From: Paenibacillus sp. DMB20
GTDB lineage: Bacteria > Bacillota > Bacilli > Paenibacillales > Paenibacillaceae
Assembly (NCBI RefSeq): GCF_000987955.1
Contig: NZ_LAZU01000037.1
Coordinates: 1 to 64,000, forward strand
Reading direction: 5' to 3'
DNA length: 64,000 nt
The first letter of the stretch is position 1. Every line of letters begins with the position of its first letter. A program made the translations under genes and the position numbers. Of the stretch, positions 26,302-35,496 are shown in pieces. The notes below the pieces were generated by a model. The model searched no databases. It saw nothing but the letters and a program-made list of their open reading frames with translations, and was not told the DNA's origin.

Positions 26302-27398
26302 CAAAAAAACCGCTCCCCTCCGTCCGGTTCTTTCTTCGATCCCGTCAGCAGTTTGATTCCTCCGCCGATCAGCACGATCGCCACGAGCCCCGTCTTAATA
26401 TAATTGCGGATTTGGTAGCTGATGTAGGCGTCGGGAAACAAGGTTTCCAGAAAAGGCATAACGACACTCGTAAAAACAAAATACAGCCCTAAGAATACCA
26501 GTCCCAAACCGACCCACCGCTGATGGCGGGCAAATCCTTCAATCAGCGGTATGTCCCGCAGCGGCTCCCTTCCGTAACGGCTTACCTGCTGAAGCCCGTC
26601 AAAGAAACAGTAGAACCAGATTACGGGGATCAAAAACAAAAACACGGAAAGCCTCAGCACATCCAGCACGTATATGCTTCCCAAAAACAACAGCATCATT
26701 TGCAATCCGCGCTTTTGCAAGCCGAGATACATTTGCCCCGCCCCCGGAAATGCGGAAAGCATCGTGGCAAACACTTTGCTGCGGCGCCCGCCGTCCCGGC
26801 CGGATTCAAGCTCCTCAAACAGCGTCCGGTCAAACAGCAATTCCCCCGCCTGCTTGCGGTGCACAAGCTGAACGACGTCAAACATGCAGTAAAGCCAAAT
26901 GATCGGCAGCATGCCCAGAAACAGCAGGAACACATCCTCATGAGTTAAGCCGGCAAGAAACATCAGGATCGTCGCCAGGCCGAAAAACGAAATGAGGAAC
27001 GACAATCCGCGCTGCATCAGCCCCAGCTGAAAATGGCCCAAACCCGGGATGAAGGACAGTAAAATCGTGTAAAAGCGCTCTGAATCCTCGCCTTTTTCGT
27101 GAGGTATCTGCATCGGACGCCCATACTCGTCGTAAACCACCATCATCGGCGTATATCTCAGCAGGGCAATCAGCAAATCGAGCATGTTGATCCCCCAAAT
27201 GAACAATGCGGCGAGAATGGAAAATATGAATGGGGCGTCATCGTTGGTAACAATCCCCAAAGCAATCCCCGCCATGATAATCCCAAAAAACAGCAGGGGA
27301 TACAAAAGCGCCCTTCCTCTTCTCCCCCAATAGTAATGGCCGAGCCCCGGTATCACGTTGATGATAAAAGCCAGGCCTTTATTGCGTTGCGGTTGCAC
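26301..27398 (-). CDS. Integral membrane protein with three repeated TM2-like hairpins
   Basis: A 365-residue protein starting at GTG with AAGGA 9 nt upstream. Three internal repeats share a pattern: NVIPGLGHYYWGRRGRALLY, SFIPGLGHFQLGLMQRGLSF and SAFPGAGQMYLGLQKRGLQM. Each is a proline-glycine turn followed by a hydrophobic helix pair, as in TM2-domain proteins, which normally have one copy. A fourth membrane pair follows at residues ~300-350. Role unknown; co-expression with a sigma factor suggests an envelope function. Confidence 0.75.
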   Translation of the reverse strand: MQPQRNKGLAFIINVIPGLGHYYWGRRGRALLYPLLFFGIIMAGIALGIVTNDDAPFIFSILAALFIWGINMLDLLIALLRYTPMMVVYDEYGRPMQIPHEKGEDSERFYTILLSFIPGLGHFQLGLMQRGLSFLISFFGLATILMFLAGLTHEDVFLLFLGMLPIIWLYCMFDVVQLVHRKQAGELLFDRTLFEELESGRDGGRRSKVFATMLSAFPGAGQMYLGLQKRGLQMMLLFLGSIYVLDVLRLSVFLFLIPVIWFYCFFDGLQQVSRYGREPLRDIPLIEGFARHQRWVGLGLVFLGLYFVFTSVVMPFLETLFPDAYISYQIRNYIKTGLVAIVLIGGGIKLLTGSKKEPDGGERFF

Positions 27399-27424
27399 AA
27401 GTCATCATCCTTTCACATTGATCT

Positions 27425-27883
27425 TTATCTCGGTTTCAGCCGGTCCAGCCAGCCCGTCGTTTTCTCCATTAATTGTTCGCTGTAGGATGGAGCCTGGGTT
27501 GCAGCCCGGTTCCGGTGCCCATCCTCCGGAAACATCCGGTCAAAAGCGCCCGAGAACACGAACACCAGCGTAATCGATGCGGCAACGGTATAATGAAAGA
27601 TCGGCCGTTCGTACCAACGGCGCGGGCGGGCGGAAGATACGGATTCGTTTCTTCTTCGGTAAGGGACGAAATCTTGACGCTCCAAAACCTTCCGGGCGAA
27701 ATCTTCCGGATCAGGCAAGGAAGGCAGCTCGCCGTCCATCTCCGCCATCGCCTGCATGTAAATACGCAGGGCTTCATCGTCAGACAACATTAAATGCTCC
27801 CAATACGCTGCCTCTTCGGCGGTGCATCCGCCTTGTATGTAGTGGGACGCCAGTCTCTTCCACTCGGATTGCGGTGCATTCAT
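27425..27883 (-). CDS. Candidate anti-sigma factor (single-pass membrane protein)
   Basis: A 152-residue protein with a cytoplasmic N-terminal part (residues 1-95), one membrane segment (TVAASITLVFVFSGAF) and a short outside tail. It begins with a segment like other anti-sigma N-termini (HYIQGGCTAEEAAYWEHLM) but lacks a clear zinc-binding HXXXCXXC motif. Its ATG overlaps the sigma factor stop by 4 nt, the usual arrangement for a cognate pair. The anti-sigma role is inferred from context. Confidence 0.7.
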   Translation of the reverse strand: MNAPQSEWKRLASHYIQGGCTAEEAAYWEHLMLSDDEALRIYMQAMAEMDGELPSLPDPEDFARKVLERQDFVPYRRRNESVSSARPRRWYERPIFHYTVAASITLVFVFSGAFDRMFPEDGHRNRAATQAPSYSEQLMEKTTGWLDRLKPR

Positions 27884-28368
27884 GTCCATTCATCCTCCTT
27901 CCATTGGCTGCGAATCCAGTGTCTTGCCCGATAGAGCTTGGATTCCACGGTTTTAACCGTAACCCCAAGATCTGCGGCAATCTGCTCGTAATTTTTTTCC
28001 TCCAGGTAAAAAGCCGTGATGACTTGCCGGTGATTATCGGGAAGACTGTTCACCTTCCGTTCAAGTTCGTCTTTTTTTTCCTTGCGGATAATTTGAACTA
28101 GCGTATCTTCATCCCGGGAAGGAATCCGTTCCAGCGATTCGCCGTCCATGTCTTGGTGACCTTCGGCACGTCGTGCCAGTTTGCGTTTGATGTCGATCGA
28201 TTTATTAAGCGTTATGCGCGTGATCCAGGTTTTGAATCCTTCGGAACGATATTGGGGGAGAGCTTTGTATACCTGGATAAATACTTCCTGTGAGGCGTCT
28301 TCCGCTTCCTTGGCATTCCGCAGGACGGAAAATGCCGTGTGGAACACGTGCTGGCCGTAAAGATTCAC
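27880..28368 (-). CDS. ECF-type RNA polymerase sigma factor
   Basis: Region 2 (AKEAEDASQEVFIQVYKALP, then FKTWITRITLNKSIDIKR) and region 4 (VNSLPDNHRQVITAFYLEEK, YEQIAADLGVTVKTVESKLYRAR) are clear. The first possible standard start in the open frame is GTG at 28366-28368. Family members carry about 20 more N-terminal residues, and the upstream in-frame sequence ETERLITRILQGEQEAFREL fits exactly. That extension would begin at an ATT (28429-28431) behind GGAGGGG; either a non-standard start or a missing base is implied. Confidence 0.9.
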   Translation of the reverse strand: MNLYGQHVFHTAFSVLRNAKEAEDASQEVFIQVYKALPQYRSEGFKTWITRITLNKSIDIKRKLARRAEGHQDMDGESLERIPSRDEDTLVQIIRKEKKDELERKVNSLPDNHRQVITAFYLEEKNYEQIAADLGVTVKTVESKLYRARHWIRSQWKEDEWT

Positions 28369-28560
28369 CAGCTCCCGAAAGGCTTCCTGCTCGCCCTGCA
28401 GAATGCGCGTGATTAACCGTTCTGTCTCAATTGCTCTCCCCTCCTTCCCGTATTCATAGACGTTTGTACTGTATTCCGCCCCTGCAAGTTTTGCAAAAAA
28501 ACTTCAAAAATAAAAAAGAACGTCCTGCTAGACGTTCCCGCCAAAGGTATACATTTACAT
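28369..28560. other. Upstream region of the sigma-factor operon
   Basis: Contains the probable true 5' end of the sigma gene (to 28431), its promoter region and a terminator-like hairpin at 28512-28537. No further gene is seen. Confidence 0.4.
28512..28537 (-). terminator. Small terminator downstream of repeat copies 2-3
   Basis: GAACGTC pairs with GACGTTC and a T6 run follows on the minus strand. It would stop transcripts that read from the exopolysaccharide operon through the repeats. Confidence 0.6.
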
Positions 28561-28671
28561 AAGAAAAACGTCTATCGACGTACTTTCTCAGAAGACAGAC
28601 CGCATTTAACGGAAGTTTTTCTTGCGAGATAAGGATGGCAATCCTCTGAAGTTTATACTTTCTTATCTCTT
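28561..28671 (+). repeat. Structured intergenic repeat, copy 2
   Basis: Outer arms AAGAAAAAC (28561-28569) and GTTTTTCTT (28615-28623) enclose the hairpins ACGTC-TATC-GACGT and CCG...CGG. A second stem GAGATAAG (28626-28633) pairs with CTTATCTC (28662-28669). Copy 3 follows with a 112-bp period. Confidence 0.9.
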
Positions 28672-28674
28672 AAC

Positions 28675-28783
28675 AAAAAACGTCTATCGACGTACTTTCT
28701 CAGAAGACAGACCGCATTTAACGGAAGTTTTTCTTGAGAGATAAGGATGGCAAACCTCTGTAGTTTATACTTTCTTATCTCTT
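28675..28783 (+). repeat. Structured intergenic repeat, copy 3
   Basis: Tandem direct copy of the preceding element with a handful of substitutions. Terminal arms GAGATAAG (28738-28745) and CTTATCTC (28774-28781) are unchanged. The first outer arm is reduced to AAAAAAC. Confidence 0.9.
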
Positions 28784-28880
28784 AAAATAATGACTAATCT
28801 GACAGGGCCCGTCCAATAGTTACGAGATTATAACGATTAGCAGAGCGAAAAAGTTCTATTGCTTTGATCAAACATGAATT
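28784..28880. other. Short spacer without a recognised feature
   Basis: AT-rich spacer between repeat copy 3 and the terminator of the glycoside hydrolase gene. I see no gene or clear signal in it. Confidence 0.4.
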
Positions 28881-28938
28881 AAAAAAAAGAAAAGGGGGCG
28901 GTCCCGCAGCAGAAAATATCTGCTTTATGGACAGCCCC
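28881..28938 (-). terminator. Terminator of the exopolysaccharide operon, palindrome family member
   Basis: On the minus strand a GGGGC...GCCCC hairpin with an inner GCAGA/TCTGC stem around a TATTT-type loop, followed by a T-rich run. It shares the segments CTGTCC, TATTTTCT and GGACCG with the terminator at 2388-2439. It begins 12 nt after the glycoside hydrolase stop. Confidence 0.8.
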
Positions 28939-28950
28939 ATCGGCTGACAA

Positions 28951-31900
28951 TCAATATTTGGAAAATACGTCTTTAACTATAAAATACGATTGCTTTAAAC
29001 GTTCCTCATACTGCGGCATATTCCAGTTATCCCATGTATAACCTTTCATGTCGGCGACAACGCCCTTGTTGAGGCCCGGGAATGAGTCCTTGACTTTCCC
29101 TTTTTCGTCCATGAACATGGCCCCGAGCCGGATTTGATCGATGAATACGCTGGCTTCCGCCCCATTGACGTAAAGGTCCCCCATAAATTCTTTTTGGCTC
29201 GGGTCTTTAGCCTGAATAAGCAGCCATGGAATTCTCAGCTCAACGGTTCCGTCTTTGCTTATCGAGAAATCCGTCAGCGAGTCGTAGTCCTTGGAACGAG
29301 GATTGCCATTCCCCTGCCTGAGCTTTCCTGTCTCATAGGCGCTGAATGGAAGGGTACGGTCCTCCTGCGGCAAATAGTATTCCTTGTTCAGCGCATATAA
29401 AATTTTAGTGAATTCCCCGCTGTTCTTCGAAGTTGCCTTGGCGTCGATAAATTTAAGGGTATGACCGTATAGATAATTGTAATAATCATAATACGCGTCA
29501 ACGGTTATCCGGGATTCCTCGCCCTTCAGATCTACCAGAAAATCAACGCCGTTCGAAAAGCGGACCTCCTTGTGCTCCTTCAAAAACGTGTTTCCTTGTC
29601 CCGGCACAACGTCAAGCATAAACATGGGATTGCCTTTCACGGAATCATCGTAATCCAGTCTCAGGTAGAGATAACGCTCGTCATGATCGACAAACAGCTT
29701 TCGGAGCACGCCCTTCCGGTTCTCGTACAGCGGTTTAACGGTCCAGTCGGAAACATCGCCGTCCACTTGAATTTTATGCCGGTCAAAGCTGAGCAGGCCA
29801 AATTGCTGCTCGTTCGTTTGGGCGTTTGACCAGAACGGCCGGCGTTCCGGATTGTCATAGTCCATCGTATTCCATGTCCGTTTGAACCACTCGTCCTGCC
29901 AGGTAAAAACAAGTCCTCCCAACAGCTTTTCCTCCATGATGTCTTCAAACAATCGCTGGACAATATCCCCCTGCTCCTTCTCGGATAAAAAGCCTTGGTT
30001 CATCCCAAACGGATTCTTATGGGTTAATCCCCGCGAACCGGGCACCCCGAACTCGGCAACCAGGATGGGCAGCCGGTGTGCCGCATGAAGTTCGTTGAGA
30101 TAGGCGGCATAGTTGTTAAGCTCGCCCCGATGGTCGACGTATGTTCGGTAATGCGCATTATAATTCAGAAAATCAGGATAATACGGGTAAATATGATAAG
30201 ATGCAAACTGATCGGCCAGCTTCATCTGGCCTTTCGTATAGACCACGTTCGGATCGACGCTGACCAGGTCCTCTTCCCCCGTGGAATCCGAAGGATGCGT
30301 CAAAATATCCGTCGTCACCCAATTGGTGAAGCTCATGGGCCGGATGAACCGATAATGCTTCACTTCATATTGCACAATGAGATCCATCTGCTGCGCAAGC
30401 CAGTGCTCGAAAGGCTTGGCGCCTTTCGTCTCAAAATACGTACCGTCATATTCCCCGATGTCCGCATGGACTTTGTTGGTATTGTTCACCATATGCGGAT
30501 ACCATTCGATGCCGAGGATCCAACCGATGACATATTCCGAAATATCCGCTTGATATACGCCCGATGCATGTCCGGGCTTGGGTTCGACGACCTTGTTTCC
30601 ATGAATGACATCCACGATGGTCTTCATTTCGTTCTGGAATTGTCCCAGATTCTCCTTTTCAAAAGCATCCAGGGATTCTTCCAGCTTCTCTTCATTGATC
30701 CAGACTCCATGCATGACGTAAATCGGCTGGTCGTGGCTGTCATTATACCGCTTCAAGGCATTATAAAAGCCCGGCGGATGGAGCGTGTACACGCGAACGG
30801 TATTCGCATTCATCTCGCCGATATGCTCAAACCATCGGTAATACTCTTCTTCCGTGATCCCCGCTTCTCCGGGAAAGACGCCCGGCTTCCCCATCCCGAT
30901 ATTGACGCCTTTGATCGTCACGGGTGTCCACTTGCCGTCTTTCATGACTTCAAACGAATTCTCATGGACCCTTGCGGACATTTTCATATCGCCGGAATCC
31001 TCCTTCGCGTCCGGTTCAGGTCCAGGTTCAGTGGCATCTTCAAACTGCTTTAATATGGATTTCATCATGGGATAATACGTCGACCAGTAAAAAGCCTGGT
31101 CCGAATATTTTTGAGCCAGACGATAAACGTCGGGCAGTCCTTTCATTTGATAGAATCGGGGAACGTCTCGCACATCGTTATAGTCCCCTGCAAAATAGTA
31201 GCTGGTTGACGCTTTTTGGGATTTGGTCACGACAGCGGCAAACTCAGCAGGAATCCCTTTCTCCTTCAGAAGCTTTTTCCCCGCATCGGTTAAGCCCCAG
31301 TCGTAGTTCGCCAGCACGGTCGTTCCCGCCTTCGGCGTGACCATATCAAACCAGTATTCATAGTTCGGACTTTCTTTCATCCCGAACCGTTCGGCCCCAT
31401 CTTCCGTGAATGAAAGCCGTATGCCCTCTTCGGTGACGTGCTTGTCTAATTCCAAGACGGTCACTTCGTCGGTCAGGTCATTGACGAGCAGGAATCCCGC
31501 TCCATGATAAGTCCACTTATCGCCAAATTCATCGATGATCCACTGCGGGATTTCCTTGTTTTTTTGCGGGTCGAGCTCATCGAAATAACGGCCTGTCCAT
31601 CCGTTCCAGTCGACCCCCAGGTAATCCGTCACGCCTTTGCGGACGCCCGGAGCGGTCGGAGACGCAAAGGTATTGAATTCCGCAACGAGCAAGCTCTTCT
31701 TTTTTTTGGCTTAGCCGGCTTACGATATGATGCCATTCCTTTTCTTCCAAACCGCCGTAAATTTTGGTTGAGCGGGAGCCCTCTCGCGTTTTTTTTTTAA
31801 CCAGGGCAGATCCTCCTCATAGACACCGTAGGTGTCGGCCAAGTAGATCACGTCATAGTTGTCGTATTGGGCGGGAAGCGTTCGAATGTCATAACCTTTT

Positions 31901-32145
31901 ACTTTATCCTTGGGCACGAATCCCGTATAATCGGCGGCGGCTTCGTAAGGGCGGCCGTCATCCGTTTTATATTTCAGATGGTTTAACAGCCATGATACCC
32001 CAAGATGTTCCCGGTACGTCTCGTCCGGAACCGTTTTGTCGATAATCGCAATGTTGAGCTTTTTCTCGTCCTCGGTATGCCAAAGAATGATGGGAAGCAG
32101 GATAGCAAGCACCACAATAAAGCCAATGATATAAAATCGTTTCAT
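28951..32145 (-). CDS. Membrane-anchored glycoside hydrolase-like protein (~1064 aa), two frameshifts
   Basis: N-terminal membrane anchor (residues ~4-22), an unassigned ~280-residue domain (DYLGVDWNGWTGRYF), then a TIM-barrel glycoside hydrolase of the GH2/GH5 type (VTIKGVNIGMGKPGVFPGE, NANTVRVYTLHPP, PILVAEFGVPGSRG with a probable catalytic Glu, GGLVFTWQDEWFK), and a C-terminal CBM9/DOMON-like domain from ~residue 780 (QVDGDVSDWTV, YLYLRLDYDDS). The frame as given breaks at T10 (31789-31798) and at T8 (31700-31707); reading through gives GSRSTKIYGGLEEKEWHHIV between the pieces, so a single gene is clear. Its ATG overlaps the GT2 stop by 4 nt. Probably trims or processes the polymer made by the GT2 protein (inference). 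Confidence 0.8.
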
Positions 32146-33567
32146 TTTGCAATTCCTTTCTTAGAAAAACCGACCCTCTTCATTTTCCCCCAGGATTTTC
32201 TCCGGAGCACAAAATGAATCAAGCCCTCCAATCTCCAGATCAGAGTCAGCGGCTTGTACCATACGACCTCCGTCAAAGCAAGCATCATCATCCGAAGCAC
32301 GTCTCTTCGTTTGGGGTAAGTGTTCATGCTCCATGCTTCAAGCAGGATCGATGCAATCGAGAAAATCGTACCGTACAAAATAAAAAGCAAACCCAGAAGC
32401 AGAGCATATTCATAATAGATGCCCCCCAGAAAAAAAAGTGATGATTACATAGGCGTACCCGCCTAATTCTATGATAGGCCCCAGGCATTCGACCAGCCAA
32501 AAGTAAGGAACCGAGATCAATCCGATTTTTCCGTACTTGGGATTAAAGATCAGGCGTTTATGCGCCCACAAGCTTTCAATCAAGCCTTGGTGCCACCGGC
32601 GCCGCTGGTTCCTCAACACGCCCATCGTTTGCGGAGCTTCCGTCCAGCACACAGGATCCGGTACGAATTCGATCCGGTGGTCCAGCTCCTTTTCCTTGAC
32701 GAGCCGCTGAAGCTTCACGACCAATTCCATATCCTCACCGATCGTATCCACACTGTAGCCGCCGGCTTCAATGACATGCCTTTTGGAAAATACGCTAAAA
32801 GCGCCCGATATGATAAGGATCATATTCAACTTGCTCAAAGCCATTCGCCCCATCAAGAAGGCCCGCAAATACTCAATCACCTGCATTACGACAAGGGCTC
32901 TATTGGACAGGGTATTATGGTAAACCGCACCATATTGAACATCAAGACCGTTGACGATGCGGATATTGCCGCCGACGGCGATGACCTGGCCGTTTGACAT
33001 AATGATCGGTTTCATGACCCGAAGCAATGATTTTTCATCCAGGATGGAGTCGCCGTCAATGGAACAAAAATACGGATATCTCGAGTAGTTGATTCCAACA
33101 TTTAAGGCATCCGCCTTGCCGCCGTTTTCTTTATCGATGAGCCACAGCTGAGGATTGATCGCCGATTGGTATAGTTGATGAACAGGGCTCGTTTCCAAAT
33201 CCCCTTGTTTCGGCTTTTCCACTTTTCTCATTTGAAACTGTTCGATGACGATTTCCAAGGTTCGGTCCGTGGACCCGTCATTGACAACCAGCAGCTCCGT
33301 CTGGGGATACCTCAGGTTTAGCAAGGAATGGATACTGTCGATTACCCCCGACTCTTCATTATACACGGGAACAATCATGGAGACAGGTTTCGAATAAACG
33401 GCATCTATCGTGCTTTCATCCAATTCGCGTTTATCCAGTTTGTATTGTTTTCTTAGCTCCAAGAGCGCAAGAAACAGCATAGTGCTGTAAATGAGTATGA
33501 CGAATGCCATATAAACAATGATGAGTCCTCCAAAAAACAACAAGATGTTCTCTAGGATGGTATTCAT
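32142..33567 (-). CDS. Processive family-2 glycosyltransferase (polysaccharide synthase), one frameshift
   Basis: A membrane synthase of the BcsA/IcaA/NodC type. N-terminal membrane segment (residues 8-35), GT-A motifs VPVYNEESGVIDS, VVNDGSTDRT, DGDS (SIDGDSILD), GEDMELVV and the processive signature QRRRW, then C-terminal membrane segments. As given the frame stops at 32410, but the alternative frame continues the C-terminus (FLGGIYYEYALLLGLLFILY onward) to 32142. The break lies at the A8 run 32430-32437 beside C6. Restored length is about 474 residues. Overlaps the HEAT-like gene and the hydrolase gene by 4 nt each. Sugar substrate unknown. Confidence 0.87.
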
Positions 33568-34580
33568 GGTTCAATCCTTTCCAATGGATAGCTCTCCTCC
33601 TTAGCCGGCCTGGAAACCGGATCATTCGCGTATTGACCGTATTCGGCTATGGCTTTCTTCGCTTCCTCGCGAACGTACCAAGAGGGATCGTCTTTCATTC
33701 TTTCAAAAAAAGATGCCGTCTCTTCAAACGGCAGCCGCTGGAGCAGTTGAGCCGCCATAAGCCGTTCCTCCCAGACGGGGGAGGTAACGAAAGGCTTGTA
33801 GCGGTCAATATCGATACGAACGCCAAGCTCGTTGATCGCTTTTAGCGAACGGATTCGGATTTCGGCGTCCTCGCTGTCCAGCCGCTGTTCCAGAAAGGAG
33901 AGACCGTCGATATCCTTCTTGATGCCCAGCGAATCGATCAAGGCGTATTGGCACACCGGATGCAGCTTCCCGAAATGGAACAGCAGCTGGGCGAACATCG
34001 CGGGTTTCAGACTGAAAAACAGCTGTTTGTATTGAAAATCCGATATCTCGGTTGTCATGGAGATGAAGGAATCCATAAACTTGTCTTCCTGCAGCAGCAA
34101 TTTGATTTTTAGCAGCTGGTAGTGTTCTTCCTCGGTTATCTTCTTTTGCTTTAAGCTCTCGCATGTTTCCAATAGCTGATCCAGTTGAAAATCCGCAATT
34201 CGGTAGAGGGCGTTCATTCGCCGGCTCCAGTTGCGGGATTGAAGCATTTGGCGGTAATGGGCGCTTAAATGCTCATTGGCAAAACGCTTGATTTTATAAA
34301 GAATCCCTCGATCGGACAGGTTTTGCAGATAGGTTAGGAACAGTTCCTCCACGGCATCCATCTCATGTTTATTCTTGGGAATAAGTTCGTCAGAAAATGG
34401 TTCGAGGTCACGAAAATAAGAGTACCAGCGTCTTCCATAGTCATCGATATATTCATTCACCTGGATATTGCTGCGAACTTCTTTGGATCGTGCCCCGAAT
34501 AAATACAGGCTGAACCCGAAGAGCAGCACAACGAGCAGAACCATAATCCAGAGAACCACTTCTATCGTTACGGCAATCAT
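33564..34580 (-). CDS. Membrane protein with HEAT-like repeats
   Basis: A 338-residue protein with one N-terminal membrane segment (residues ~3-28) and a long alpha-helical cytoplasmic part. The C-terminal half has HEAT/armadillo-like helices (SLGIKKDIDGLSFLEQRL, AEIRIRSLKAINELG, WEERLMAAQLLQRLP, WYVREEAKKAIAEYG). The ATG at 34578-34580 overlaps the upstream stop by 4 nt with GAGGT 7 nt upstream. Likely a scaffold linking the signalling proteins to the synthase (inference). Confidence 0.75.
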   Translation of the reverse strand: MIAVTIEVVLWIMVLLVVLLFGFSLYLFGARSKEVRSNIQVNEYIDDYGRRWYSYFRDLEPFSDELIPKNKHEMDAVEELFLTYLQNLSDRGILYKIKRFANEHLSAHYRQMLQSRNWSRRMNALYRIADFQLDQLLETCESLKQKKITEEEHYQLLKIKLLLQEDKFMDSFISMTTEISDFQYKQLFFSLKPAMFAQLLFHFGKLHPVCQYALIDSLGIKKDIDGLSFLEQRLDSEDAEIRIRSLKAINELGVRIDIDRYKPFVTSPVWEERLMAAQLLQRLPFEETASFFERMKDDPSWYVREEAKKAIAEYGQYANDPVSRPAKEESYPLERIEP

Positions 34581-35479
34581 GACCATAACCTCGCCAGTAC
34601 CCGTTTGATTTGGGCTTCGAATAAGCGCAGATTAAAGGGTTTAACCACATATTGGTCAACGCCGTTTTCATACGCGTAGATCATGTCCTCTTCGGAATTT
34701 CGTTTGGTCATCATAAATACGATAAACTTGCCGTTGTTTGGCATTTTTCGCAGCGTGTGCAGTACTTCCAACCCGTTTTTTCGAGGGAGGATATCATTCA
34801 TGATGATGATGTGCGTGTGGCTTGAGTAGTACCAGTCCGATTCCAGAAACTCTAGTCCATCCTCAAAGGCGCGGGTCACCAGCTGTACGTTGTCCATCGT
34901 TACGTTGCTCAGGGATGCCTGAAGAACATCTCTGAATATATCCCGATCCTCCAATATGCTGACCTTTACCCGCTCGACCGTTATTTGCTTGGCGACGGGA
35001 ACAAACTCGATCTGCCCGGCATTACTTTTCATCGCCTGTCTTAACGCCTGGCGGGCTTCCGTGAGCAGGTCATCCCATGGAACATCGCTGTTTCTGACTT
35101 CGGTAACGCTCGCGACTAGGGAACGAACGGTTCCATCATAAGCCGGAACTGCCGTATTCACTTCCTCATATAGCCGCTGCAGGAATGCCGCTGCTTCTTC
35201 CTCCCCGCTTTGGGATAGGATAATCCCCCACTCAAGCGATGAATGTAGCGTGAACAGCACATCCGTTTGCCGAAGTCTCGTCCGCAGAAGCTTCAGAATT
35301 TGTTCAGCCGTTCGGCTTTGCTGCTCCTCCTCATACCGTTCCGGATACCGGATCGATAGCAAAACGACGGAAAACGGAGTTCTGCTGCGAACGACGTTAG
35401 CTTTTAGAAAATGATATGTACTCAGTATCGATTGCTCATCATAAAGAATAGGAATATCGTTTGTTTGATAAATTTTCAT
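34577..35479 (-). CDS. Pseudo-receiver signalling protein with degenerate N-terminal domain
   Basis: A 300-residue protein. Residues ~170-295 form a CheY-like receiver with the acidic pair in VSILEDRDIF, Thr in VFMMTKRN and the conserved Lys in QYVVKPFN. At the phosphoacceptor position the sequence reads IIIMNDILPRKNG, aligning Asn with the usual Asp, so canonical phosphorylation is unlikely. Residues ~10-150 resemble a GGDEF-like fold without the signature. The ATG at 35477-35479 follows AAAGGTG. It lies 17 nt after the PAS-GGDEF gene. Confidence 0.8.
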   Translation of the reverse strand: MKIYQTNDIPILYDEQSILSTYHFLKANVVRSRTPFSVVLLSIRYPERYEEEQQSRTAEQILKLLRTRLRQTDVLFTLHSSLEWGIILSQSGEEEAAAFLQRLYEEVNTAVPAYDGTVRSLVASVTEVRNSDVPWDDLLTEARQALRQAMKSNAGQIEFVPVAKQITVERVKVSILEDRDIFRDVLQASLSNVTMDNVQLVTRAFEDGLEFLESDWYYSSHTHIIIMNDILPRKNGLEVLHTLRKMPNNGKFIVFMMTKRNSEEDMIYAYENGVDQYVVKPFNLRLFEAQIKRVLARLWS

Positions 35480-35496
35480 TCTGTTTTCACCTTTGC

